This document shows positions 1-8,300 of a stretch of DNA of 19,669 nt, piece by piece. How positions within the stretch are numbered: the stretch's first letter is position 1; each line of letters begins with the position of its first letter. The notes beneath the pieces are model-generated. The model worked only from the letters and a program-made list of their open reading frames with translations, ran no database searches and was not told where the DNA came from. The position numbers were made by a program, and so were the translations under genes. Origin of the DNA: Thermoplasmata archaeon (GTDB lineage: Archaea; Thermoplasmatota; Penumbrarchaeia; Penumbrarchaeales; EX4484-36); the NCBI GenBank assembly GCA_021160765.1, contig JAGHBW010000081.1, forward strand, positions 1 to 19,669, in the 5' to 3' direction.

Positions 1-1000
1 AACATATATGCTCTCTCCAGGCATTATATGCTTTCTCAATTGGCTTCAAAATTGGTTTCAGAATCTTTTTTATTATCTTTCCCACGATATCTAACAGCAT
101 ACTAGCAACTTTTGCAATCACTTTCAACGCTGCTACTATCATGTCCAGTAATGCTGATAATCCCTTCTTTAACGTTTGTAATGCACTGTCTATATGCGTC
201 TTCCCAGTTGCCCAGTTTCCATTTATGTCTGTGACATTTACTCTTACGTCGTATCCTCCGTGAATCAATCTCAGTATGTCTCCTATCTCAAACTCTTCCT
301 CAACCTTCGCATACTTCACTCCACCAAAATATATCTCCCTGCTGCCCCCTGTCTGTACCCATATCACCGCCTTGTCCAACCCCCCATTGTCCCTAACCCA
401 GAATATCACCACTATCTTCCCCTTTATCGATACTCCTCCAAGCAACTTGAACTTCACGTTCACCTTCACCTTCGTCTTTATGTACGCTCCTGAATACTTC
501 TCATCTCCCGAATCCCTACCCTTCTTGTCAAGTATTACCGGCGGTGTCCCCTCCACCATCGTTAAATTAGGTCCAGGCTCATCCCTGTCCGGTATCCCAT
601 CCTTATCGCTGTCAGATGACCCTGGATCTCCGTGGAACTTCCACTCTATCTCGTCACTCGCTCCGTCTCCCTCGCTGTCATATCTAACTGGTAATGACCA
701 GACCCCATATTTACAACGATCCTCCATTACTTCTCCCCGCCTCTCATGGATTACAATAACGTCCCACCCCTGAAGCTCTATATAGTCTGTTACCCCGTCC
801 TCATCCGTGTCCATCCTGCTGGGATCTGTGTAGAATGGGATGGAGTGGTGGGTGGGGGAGGTAGGAAAGACGCCTACAGAAGAAAACAATCCCAACGGCG
901 GCCTGCCCCACGTCAGAATCGGATGTGTTGGCTCTTCAGCTAATAACGGAGAAGAAGAAGGACTTCTACATATCACTGTCGGGTGGAGAGAGGCCTCCAT
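1..1000 (-). CDS. Partial surface protein with thrombospondin type 3-like calcium-binding repeats, 3' end off window
   Basis: An uninterrupted minus-strand frame runs from an ATG at 1000-998 off the left edge, about 333 codons. It carries calcium-loop repeats of the form D-x-D-x-D-G-x-x-D: DTDEDGVTD (about 806-780), a degenerate DSEGDGASDE, and DSDKDGIPDRDE (about 613-578). Then comes a beta-rich, Ig-like stretch ending in VNVTDINGNWATG. The last 60 or so visible residues are amphipathic helix rich in Leu/Ile/Lys, reaching the edge. Such proteins are normally secreted or on the cell surface. The first 50 or so residues (codons from 1000 to about 840) are Pro/Ser/Thr-rich, have no signal peptide and look unlike the rest, and the ATG has no clear ribosome binding site. 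I infer that the gene has lost its true 5' end, or that the real start is internal. The frame is secure; the N-terminus and completeness are not. Confidence 0.6.
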   Translation of the reverse strand, partial: MEASLHPTVICRSPSSSPLLAEEPTHPILTWGRPPLGLFSSVGVFPTSPTHHSIPFYTDPSRMDTDEDGVTDYIELQGWDVIVIHERRGEVMEDRCKYGVWSLPVRYDSEGDGASDEIEWKFHGDPGSSDSDKDGIPDRDEPGPNLTMVEGTPPVILDKKGRDSGDEKYSGAYIKTKVKVNVKFKLLGGVSIKGKIVVIFWVRDNGGLDKAVIWVQTGGSREIYFGGVKYAKVEEEFEIGDILRLIHGGYDVRVNVTDINGNWATGKTHIDSALQTLKKGLSALLDMIVAALKVIAKVASMLLDIVGKIIKKILKPILKPIEKAYNAWREHIC

Positions 1001-1131
1001 ACGTATGAGTATGGACTAAGGGTGAAATAAAACTTTCTCATTGATGGAAAGGGGACTGGATATAGGGACCTCAGAAAAAAGGTTAATGGAGTACCTCTTG
1101 GTGAAGCTTAGCAAAGCCGGAAAACTGCCTG

Positions 1132-2082
1132 TCATGTGATGTCACGCACATTTACTTTCTCCTCCTCAATGTAATCAAAAAGCTTTGGGGACTTAAATTC
1201 CGATATGAATGATTTTATTCTTTTCTCAGCTAGCGCAACATAGTCCTTATTTATTTCATATCCCACAAAATACCTGTCTGTTTTTACAGCTGCTATCGCT
1301 GTTTGCCCACTTCCAATGAAAGGATCTAAGACCACCTCTCCTCTGAAAGTGTATAGCTGAATGCACCTGTATGGTAGCTCCACAGGGAAGGGTGCGGGAT
1401 GGCCGATCTTTTTAGCTGATACTGCCGGGAATGTCCACACACTTTTGGTAAACTCCAAAAACTCTTCTTTTGATATTGTACTCTCTCTTTTCTCAGGATT
1501 CTCCCTCTTAAAGGTCTCCTTGGAGAATACAAGTATGTATTCGTGTATGTCCCTCAATATAGGATTCTTAGCAGAGAGCCAACTTCCCCATGCAGTGGAC
1601 GGACTGGCACTTGCATCTTTGTTCCAAATAATCTCGCCCCTCATTAAGAATCCAATCCCCAGCATGTCCTCAATAATATAGGAGTGCAAAGGAATATATG
1701 GCTTTCTTCCAAGGTTCGCTATGTTTATGCACGCTCTCCCACCTGGAACCAAAACCCTGTATACCTCTTTCCATACCCTTTTGAGAAATTCCCTGTACTC
1801 CGTGAACGTGAGATTCTGGTCATACTCTTTACCAACATTATATGGGGGTGAAGTAACCATCAGATGAACACTGTTATCTGGTAATTCTTCCATATTTTCA
1901 CTGCTCTTGCAAAAAATCTTATTTAAGCACTCCTCTGGCATCCTGTTTTCTACATATTTAACCTTCTTTTCTGTGGGAAAACCCTCATATAATCTGCTTG
2001 AATAAAACCTGCTGGAATCGTGGTTTATTCTTCCTGGAACGCCAAACTCGCTCGTTTTTGTTCCCCTTCTTTTTTTACTCAT
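1132..2082 (-). CDS. Type II DNA methyltransferase, probably N4-cytosine (TSPPY motif)
   Basis: This 316-residue AdoMet-dependent DNA amino-methyltransferase is the modification half of a restriction-modification pair. The catalytic motif IV TSPPY lies at residues 77-81. The AdoMet-binding motif I DPFIGSG lies at 253-259, so the order is catalytic region first and AdoMet region last, as in the beta class. The segment around residues 150-188 (IIWNKDASASPS, then RDIHEYILVFSK) is typical of this family. The S/T-S-P-P-Y form favours N4-methylcytosine, but N6-methyladenine enzymes can also carry it, so the modified base is inferred. The ATG sits 1 bp after the stop of the upstream nuclease gene and has a Shine-Dalgarno-like GAGAGG inside that gene's end, so the two are one transcript. 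Recognition sequence cannot be read from the protein. Base composition is more A+T-rich than the housekeeping genes to the right, which suggests acquisition. Confidence 0.9.
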   Translation of the reverse strand: MSKKRRGTKTSEFGVPGRINHDSSRFYSSRLYEGFPTEKKVKYVENRMPEECLNKIFCKSSENMEELPDNSVHLMVTSPPYNVGKEYDQNLTFTEYREFLKRVWKEVYRVLVPGGRACINIANLGRKPYIPLHSYIIEDMLGIGFLMRGEIIWNKDASASPSTAWGSWLSAKNPILRDIHEYILVFSKETFKRENPEKRESTISKEEFLEFTKSVWTFPAVSAKKIGHPAPFPVELPYRCIQLYTFRGEVVLDPFIGSGQTAIAAVKTDRYFVGYEINKDYVALAEKRIKSFISEFKSPKLFDYIEEEKVNVRDIT

Positions 2083-2083
2083 T

Positions 2084-2968
2084 TTAGATACCTCTCAATA
2101 GTGTTAAGAATCTTTCAGCCTTCTTTTCATATGTGGGCTCTTCATCTGCAATTTCTATTAGCCTTCCAAGTTCTGCTTTTGAAAACATTGAAGAAAAGAA
2201 TTCATTCTTTTCACTTACTAAAGTCCTAATAGAATCGTACAACTCCTCAACCACGTCTACTCTTAAAAATCCACCGTACTGGGTGCTTTTAATGTCATTC
2301 CCATTTGTCCCGTCTAATGGGGCTGGGTTTACTGAATAAAATCCCTGGATAATCCCTGCTTTTTTGAGAAAATCCACCTTCCTGTAGTATGTCTTCGTTA
2401 TTGGGGTGTTTCCAATAATTATGATAGGAATTTTGGAAGATTGATATCCTGAAACCCTTATATTGATGCTTTTTCCTATAGCCTTCAGCATTGTATCAGA
2501 GCGCAGTAAGCCCGGATTACCTTGATGTGTTGTAAAATCTCCAGTGCAATCCAACTTCCCGCTTTCTGGATGGTATTCCCAGTTCCATACGATAGACATC
2601 TTCACCTCAACCAAAAGTAGGATGCCTTCAGGTTTCTGTTCCCTTTTTGGGGTTTTAACTATCGCCACATCAGCAGGAGAACGTTCACCAAGTCCGATCT
2701 CATCACTTACTACGTTGTGAATAGCATAGGCCTCAAATTCTCTTGCAAGAGGTGTGAGCAGATCCTTAACCCATTTTTCAGTATAGCTTCCAATAAAGGC
2801 ATTCCTACTTTGAAGGGTGGTTTTCTTCCCTTTATATTTCTTTGGCCAGTAGGCTAAGAATCTGCCGTCATCTGTTAAATAAAAGAGCTGTTCCGGAGTC
2901 GCAATTTCAAGTGTTTTTCTAAAGAATGCTCGTTCTTCATCCTTATTCCACAATCTGGGGCCCATCAT
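2084..2968 (-). CDS. Type II restriction endonuclease, PD-(D/E)xK type
   Basis: This 294-residue protein is encoded immediately upstream of, and co-directional with, the DNA methyltransferase. It contains a recognisable PD-(D/E)xK nuclease core: S-P-A-D around residue 100, followed by a hydrophobic strand and V-E-V-K at residues 120-123. D100, E121 and K123 are therefore the proposed metal-binding and catalytic residues. It is otherwise not a family I can name, as expected for fast-evolving restriction enzymes. The start is the first of two adjacent ATGs and is preceded by a strong AGGAGATG ribosome binding site at about 2980-2973. The role as cleaving partner rests on the fold motif plus gene adjacency. 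Cleavage specificity is unknown. A non-restriction DNA-repair nuclease is possible but less likely given the methyltransferase partner. Confidence 0.8.
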   Translation of the reverse strand: MMGPRLWNKDEERAFFRKTLEIATPEQLFYLTDDGRFLAYWPKKYKGKKTTLQSRNAFIGSYTEKWVKDLLTPLAREFEAYAIHNVVSDEIGLGERSPADVAIVKTPKREQKPEGILLLVEVKMSIVWNWEYHPESGKLDCTGDFTTHQGNPGLLRSDTMLKAIGKSINIRVSGYQSSKIPIIIIGNTPITKTYYRKVDFLKKAGIIQGFYSVNPAPLDGTNGNDIKSTQYGGFLRVDVVEELYDSIRTLVSEKNEFFSSMFSKAELGRLIEIADEEPTYEKKAERFLTLLRGI

Positions 2969-3231
2969 TTTTCATCTCCTATGCGACCAAACATATCTCT
3001 CCGCAATCACAGGCGTGATCTTTGCTCTATTCCCCCCGGGGTCTCCCCCCAAGCACCTCCCCCAAAGCGTCAAAAAGCAAATTCTACCACATCTTTATAA
3101 ATCTTCCCAGGGGGGGTGAACCGTTCATATCATTTCTGGGAGTGAGGGGAAGTTTATACGATCCCGCTCCCGCAGTTCATCACCTATCCAATAAAAATCT
3201 TTTTTTACACCTTTCCGTTAGGTTGCCCCAT
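2969..3231. promoter_or_regulatory. Divergent intergenic region between restriction genes and gatD
   Basis: These 263 bp separate two divergent transcription units. They contain several TATA-like elements: TTTATAAAT at 3094-3102 (nearly palindromic, usable either way), TTTATAC at 3153-3159, and an A/T run at 3191-3208. The last lies about 26-30 bp before the gatD ATG at 3232. There is no Shine-Dalgarno sequence before that ATG, so a leaderless gatD transcript from the 3191-3208 element is plausible. The region also has C- and G-homopolymer patches near 3033-3063 and 3111-3117. The gatD frame stays open back to a TTG at 3022, but that extension lacks GatD-like sequence and I treat it as non-coding. 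Confidence 0.45.
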
Positions 3232-4614
3232 ATGTCCAATGAGGAGCAGTACCAGGGGTACAGGGGCCCGGCCAAGGAGGTACTCCTGGCCAATGAGGTG
3301 GCAGTATGGAGCCATGTGATCGTCCACACGGACACTAGGGACTACGAAGGGATTCTCCTCCCGCGCTCTGCCGGGGACGACTCCCATATTGTGATAAAAC
3401 TATTGACTGGCTACAACATAGGCATAGCTGCAGAGAGGGTGAAGTCCATAGAGGAGGTTGGGGTTAAAAAAGCCAATTACAGGATCCCGGAGAAGGAGTT
3501 TCCCTACGACCCCCAGCTCCCCAACGTCATACTGTTGGGCACCGGCGGCACCATTGCCTCACGCCTTGACTACAGAACCGGGGCTGTGATTCCTGCATTC
3601 ACCCCCGGGGAGCTTTACGGAGCAGTACCGGAGCTCGCTGACATAGCCAACATAACCACAAGGAAGCTCTTCGGTGTCTTCTCCGAGAACATGGGACCGA
3701 AGCAGTGGAGGATCACCGCAGAGAACATCGGGAAGGAGATAGAGGAGGGCAAGGACGGGATAGTTATAGGCCACGGCACAGATACAATGCACCACACAGC
3801 CGCCGCCCTCTCCTTCATGGTCCAGAACCCCCCCATACCCATAGTCATGGTTGGCTCCCAGCGCTCCTCAGACCGGCCATCATCCGACGCTGCCCTGAAC
3901 CTTATCCACGCGGTGACAGCGGCTGCCAAGAGCGACATAGCGGAGGTAGTTGTCTGCATGTTCGGGACCACTTCGGACAAATATTCCTTCCTCCACAGGG
4001 GGACACGTGTCAGAAAGATGCACTCCTCAGTCAGGAACACCTTCAAGACCATAGGGGACATTCCCATAGCGAAGGTCACAAGGGATGGGGTTTACCCGTT
4101 AAGAAAGGATTACAGGAGAAGGAGAAAAGAGAGGGACGTCATAATAAACACCGCCTTTGAGGAGCGTGTGGCTCTGGTTTACTACTACCCCAACATGCAC
4201 CCGGACATAATAGAGAGTTTGATAGACAACGGCTACAGGGGGATAGTGATAGCCGGCACAGGGCTCGGGCATGTAAACAAGCCCCTCTACGAACCGTTGA
4301 GAAGGGCGTATGAGGAGGGCATCACAGTTTTCATGACTGTTCAGACCCTCTGGGGATACGTTCAGATGTACGTCTACGACACGGGAAGAGACCTTCTCGC
4401 CGCAGGGGTAATACCAGGACAGAACATGCTACCTGAGGTGGCCTATGTAAAACTGGGGTGGGTTCTCGGCCAGACAGATGACAGAAAGGAGATCATACGG
4501 ATGATGCTCACCCCGATAGCGGGGGAGATAACTCCCAGGGAGCAGTACGACGGCTTCATCATAGGCCAGGGGGGGCTTCCAGAGGCGGATGAGTTTCTGA
4601 AGAAGTTCTCATAA
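3232..4614 (+). CDS. gatD: Glutamyl-tRNA(Gln) amidotransferase subunit D (asparaginase-like)
   Basis: GatD is the glutaminase subunit of the archaeal GatDE complex. It frees ammonia from glutamine so that GatE can convert Glu-tRNA(Gln) to Gln-tRNA(Gln). This 460-residue protein has the archaeal N-terminal beta-barrel part (about 20-75) followed by the asparaginase domain. Visible motifs are LLGTGGTIAS at 101-110 (nucleophile T107), GHGTDTMHHTA at 180-190 (T183, D184) and RKMHSS at 261-266 (catalytic K262), the full set expected of an active enzyme. The ATG at 3232 is chosen because similarity begins shortly after it; the frame extends to a TTG at 3022, but that part looks non-genic. No Shine-Dalgarno is present. 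gatE, often next to gatD, is not here; the next gene is convergent and unrelated, and the two stops overlap by 6 bp. Confidence 0.95.
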   Translation: MSNEEQYQGYRGPAKEVLLANEVAVWSHVIVHTDTRDYEGILLPRSAGDDSHIVIKLLTGYNIGIAAERVKSIEEVGVKKANYRIPEKEFPYDPQLPNVILLGTGGTIASRLDYRTGAVIPAFTPGELYGAVPELADIANITTRKLFGVFSENMGPKQWRITAENIGKEIEEGKDGIVIGHGTDTMHHTAAALSFMVQNPPIPIVMVGSQRSSDRPSSDAALNLIHAVTAAAKSDIAEVVVCMFGTTSDKYSFLHRGTRVRKMHSSVRNTFKTIGDIPIAKVTRDGVYPLRKDYRRRRKERDVIINTAFEERVALVYYYPNMHPDIIESLIDNGYRGIVIAGTGLGHVNKPLYEPLRRAYEEGITVFMTVQTLWGYVQMYVYDTGRDLLAAGVIPGQNMLPEVAYVKLGWVLGQTDDRKEIIRMMLTPIAGEITPREQYDGFIIGQGGLPEADEFLKKFS

Positions 4615-5214
4615 GCCCTCTTCCTTCAGGATCTGAAGCACCCTCTTGAAGGTCTCCCCCTCCCCTCTTCTGAGAAGCCTGTAAATCAGAGCCTCCGAGG
4701 TTGTTATCTCTATGGGGAGGGGTCTTGAGTAGAGGCCCTCCCCGGAGGCCAGTGTCCTCAGGCGATGAAGTGATACCTCGTGGTCTACCTCGTTCCTTGA
4801 TCCAACACAATCCGCCAGAACGATTGTGGGATAACCCATCTTCGCAGAGTCAAAGGCGGTCTGCTCAATGCATATGTGTGTCTCAATTCCCATAATAATC
4901 ACATTGGGCCACCTAAGACCCCCATCTTCAGCGTTCTTCTCCGCCACCTCCCTGATCCTCCTCTGAAACTCCTCCTCCCCGAAACATGAAAAACTCCTTT
5001 TTTCAATAATCTCCACCCCTTCAAGCACCTCTGCTATCTCAGGCACTGTGTGGCCTAAACCCTTCGGGTAATGCTCTGTCCAGAGTATCGGAATGCCCAC
5101 CTCTCTTGCAAACCTGATCATCAGCCGGGCCCTCTTCGTGAGAAGCTCTCTGTTGGCTATCTTGTTGAACAGTTTGTCCTGATAGTCCACCACCAGCAGT
5201 ATATAGTCCTTCAA
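4609..5214 (-). CDS. Isochorismatase-family cysteine hydrolase
   Basis: This 201-residue hydrolase has the alpha/beta fold shared by isochorismatase, nicotinamidase and YcaC-like amidases. Numbering from the TTG start, the proposed triad is D10 (LLVVDYQDKL), K72 (EKRSFSCF) and nucleophile C115 in GIETHICIEQTAFD. The family hydrolyses small amides or vinyl ethers. The substrate cannot be assigned, because the characteristic nicotinamidase metal-binding His/Asp set is not evident. The frame is open to GTG at 5223. I prefer TTG at 5214-5212 because AGGTGG lies 5 nt before it, whereas the GTG has no ribosome binding site. It is a single-gene unit: it converges on gatD with a 6-bp stop overlap and diverges from the FG-GAP gene, sharing an 80-100 bp promoter region with it. 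No functional link to either neighbour is visible. Confidence 0.85.
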   Translation of the reverse strand: MKDYILLVVDYQDKLFNKIANRELLTKRARLMIRFAREVGIPILWTEHYPKGLGHTVPEIAEVLEGVEIIEKRSFSCFGEEEFQRRIREVAEKNAEDGGLRWPNVIIMGIETHICIEQTAFDSAKMGYPTIVLADCVGSRNEVDHEVSLHRLRTLASGEGLYSRPLPIEITTSEALIYRLLRRGEGETFKRVLQILKEEGL

Positions 5215-5257
5215 TTGAACCACCTGTTTGGGGGATAAAGCACACCGTTAATGAAAG

Positions 5258-5265
5258 TTTTTATA
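5258..5265. promoter_or_regulatory. TATA box in the divergent hydrolase/FG-GAP promoter
   Basis: TTTTTATA on the plus strand reads TATAAAAA on the minus strand, with A-rich flank. It lies about 45 bp before the ATG of the FG-GAP gene and about 45 bp before the start of the hydrolase gene. It could serve either or both directions. The FG-GAP gene also has a clear ribosome binding site, GAGGTGGG at 5299-5306, so it is translated from a leadered transcript. Position and composition support a promoter; direction is inferred. Confidence 0.5.
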
Positions 5266-5309
5266 CCATTGTTAAGTTAATGGAAAGTGTCCAGACATGA
5301 GGTGGGTAC

Positions 5310-8300
5310 ATGAGAAAGGCATCTGCGCTCCTCTTTTGTCTAACGCTGGCCTCTGTGAGTCTGCTTCTTCCCCCCTCCGGAGGGGTGCCCTTCAACACTG
5401 ACGGATTTCGGCAGGAGAGCTGGAGGGTTTTCAACTTTGGGTATAAGGTCATTCCCCTAGGGGATGTGGACTCCGATGGGATCGCCGACTTTGCCGTGTC
5501 GGATGTGGGTGATGACCTGATAGCCACCAACGGAGGCGCTGTCTACATCTTCTTCGGTGAGGTGGGCTTCAACACCTCAAAGGTTAGAAGGGAAGGTGCC
5601 TACGTCTCCTTCCACGGATTTGAGGACAACGGCAGGCTGGGGGAAGAGATGGTCGCTGGGGATTTCAACTCAGATGGTCTCACCGACATCCTGGTTGGAA
5701 TGAGAAAGAGTGACGGATACGTTGACATATACATGATTGACAGAAGAGATATGAAACCCACCATACCAGGAAGGCAGTTCTCAATAGAGGGTGAGACTGT
5801 GGTGGACACTATATACCCTGACCCCACATACGGCTACTCCCTCACCGATATAGGTGATTTCAACGGGGACGGCACAGATGACTACGCCCTGGCCCTCCCA
5901 TCAGCAGTGTACGGCAGGGGGGAGGTGAGGCTGCTTCTCAGCAGGGAGGGGGTACAGGACCTAACCTACGACTACATCTTTCGGGGCGCCTCTGGGGAGA
6001 GGCTGGGGATCTATATCTCCCCTGCGGGGGATCTGGATGGGGACGGTAGAGATGAGTTCATCATGGGCAATCTGACGGAGATCATGGTTGTATTCTACAA
6101 CGTCACCACCCGGTATGAGAACCTCTGGGACAACGATGGGGACGGGGTTGTGGACTTCACCGGCGGGTGGAACTCCACGGGGAACACCTTCGGCCTCAGT
6201 GGCGATGATGACGGCTGGGATACCGCCACGCCACCTGGCCCCTACGGTGGGACCGAGACCGCTGTCAGATACATGCCCAACGAGACTGAGAGCTTAAGCA
6301 ACGTGAACCGCACCATCCAGGCCATAAACATGGCTGCCATGGAGATCGGCGGTGGAAGCTCATCAGGTGGGGAGTGCTCCGGCGCCATAGGAGTGGAGTT
6401 CACTCTGGATTCCGGAGAGAGCATAGGGCTTGTCTCAGCAATGCTTGAACTTGACTACTACTACTGGGATTATGGGTTTGAGTCCGACGAGAGATGGTGG
6501 ATTAAGGGAAGGGTTTCCAATTCCCTTGAACAGCACTATCTGGGGTCAAACAGTGATGGGGACGGGGGAGGGGACTCAACGGAGGAGATATTCACCTTGA
6601 GGGATGAGAACAACGCCCCGCAGAGCGGGGGTGGACACTTCCGCCAGGAGATCGTATCCTTCCTCACCTCCCCGGGGGATTACTACCTTGACCTGGGAGG
6701 AAAGATCACTAAGTGGACAACCTTCGGTGAATACCTGGCAGTGGCCTTTGACAACATCTCCCTTAAATACACAAACCTGCACCCGCTCATAATTCCAATC
6801 ACTTTGGGAGGAATGAGTTACATCGGAAACTTCACATCATTCTTCGGAGAGATAAACGGCGACGGCGTTTCTGATACTGTATTCCTCTCCCCCTCCACAG
6901 GGGCAGTGGTCATATACGGAGGACGAGAAGGAATCAGAAATGAGAGCAGGATTGACCTCTCAACGTATCCCGCAGACGCAAGGGTGGTCTCATCAACCTC
7001 TCACCCAGTGGGTCTCAGCGGATGCGTGATCCCCGCTGAGGGGTACTTTAACACCTCCCTTCTCCTTCTTGGATGCCCCACCGCCTCACCGGATGGACTC
7101 ACCGAGGCGGGGGAGGTCGTTGGAATCCTTTCTGAAAACCTCAGAGGCAGGGTGGTACTGACCAGCCCTGACTATCTCCTTCCTGGACCCTACCCAGGTG
7201 TGGAGTTCGGAAGAAGGCTCTACCAGGTGGGTGATGTGAACGGGGATGGATACACTGATGTGATAGGCTTCTCAAAGGTTGTTCCGGAGAGGGACGAGTC
7301 AACCTTTATCTCTCTCTTCTCCCGCACCCCTCTCCCACCATCAATAGAACTTAAAAAACCGGGTGCTGGGGAGACCCTCTCAGGGAACTACACCATAGTG
7401 GCTGTTGTGGAGGACCCCGATGGTGATATATCAGGAGCACTCCTTAGGGTTCACATCTCCCAGGACAACATGAGCTGGAGTGAGGTCACCAACACCACAG
7501 TGAACGGATCTGGAAGGTTTGAGATCCCTCTCAACACACACCTCATTGAGAACGGATACTGGTACTTCATGGCGAACATAACGGACCGCTACGGCCACAC
7601 CTCCTGCGATTACACCGGAAGGGTGAGGATTTTCAACCCGCACCCGCCCAGAATCACCATTGACTACCCCTTCGGCGGTGAGAAGCTCTCAGGTGTGGTG
7701 AGTATACGCATACTGATGTACAACGAGGATGGGGAGATCCTACCCCCGGGGGTGAAGGCGTACATAAGCCCGGATGGGGAGAACTGGACATTCATAGGTG
7801 CCACCAATGAGTCCTCCATCATAAACCCCAATCTCTACATCATTCACTTTGACACAACCACCGTGGACGATGGGGATTATTTCTTCCGGGCTAACGTGAC
7901 AAACGAGTACGGTCTGAGCGATGAGTACACAACCCCGGGGAACATAACCATTGACAATACCTATCCACCTGTCGTACACATTCTGTACCCCACCCCGGGG
8001 ATTACTCTCTCCAGAGAGAGCACAATCCGGCTCTTCATAACGGACAGGGATAACAACTTCATTCCCGAAGGGGTAAAGGTTTACCTAGGGGACAACTTCA
8101 CATTCTGGCTGCCCATAAACTTCTCCTCTTACACCTACAAAGACTTCATATTTGAAGGGAGGTACAACACCTCGGACTTCCCCAACGGGGAGTATTCTGT
8201 AAGGGCCGAGGTCTCCGACATTAACGGCTCAACCTCGGAGGTCTATCTTAACGGGACGATCAGAATAATCAACGTATACTCCCCTGTGATCAGGATAATC

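Noticed and set aside
194..943. Plus-strand open frames at 194-493, 276-773 and 746-943
   Set aside because: They lie opposite the continuous minus-strand frame with calcium-binding repeats; their translations are Ser/Pro/Tyr-rich antisense products without recognisable domains.
3022..3231. N-terminal extension of gatD from a TTG at 3022
   Set aside because: The 70 extra residues look like translated promoter sequence, contain TATA-like elements, and the protein already has family length from the ATG at 3232.
3705..4160. 151-codon plus-strand frame inside gatD, and similar long shadows opposite it
   Set aside because: Overlaps conserved catalytic gatD sequence in another frame; composition (many Arg, His, Pro) is typical of out-of-frame reading.
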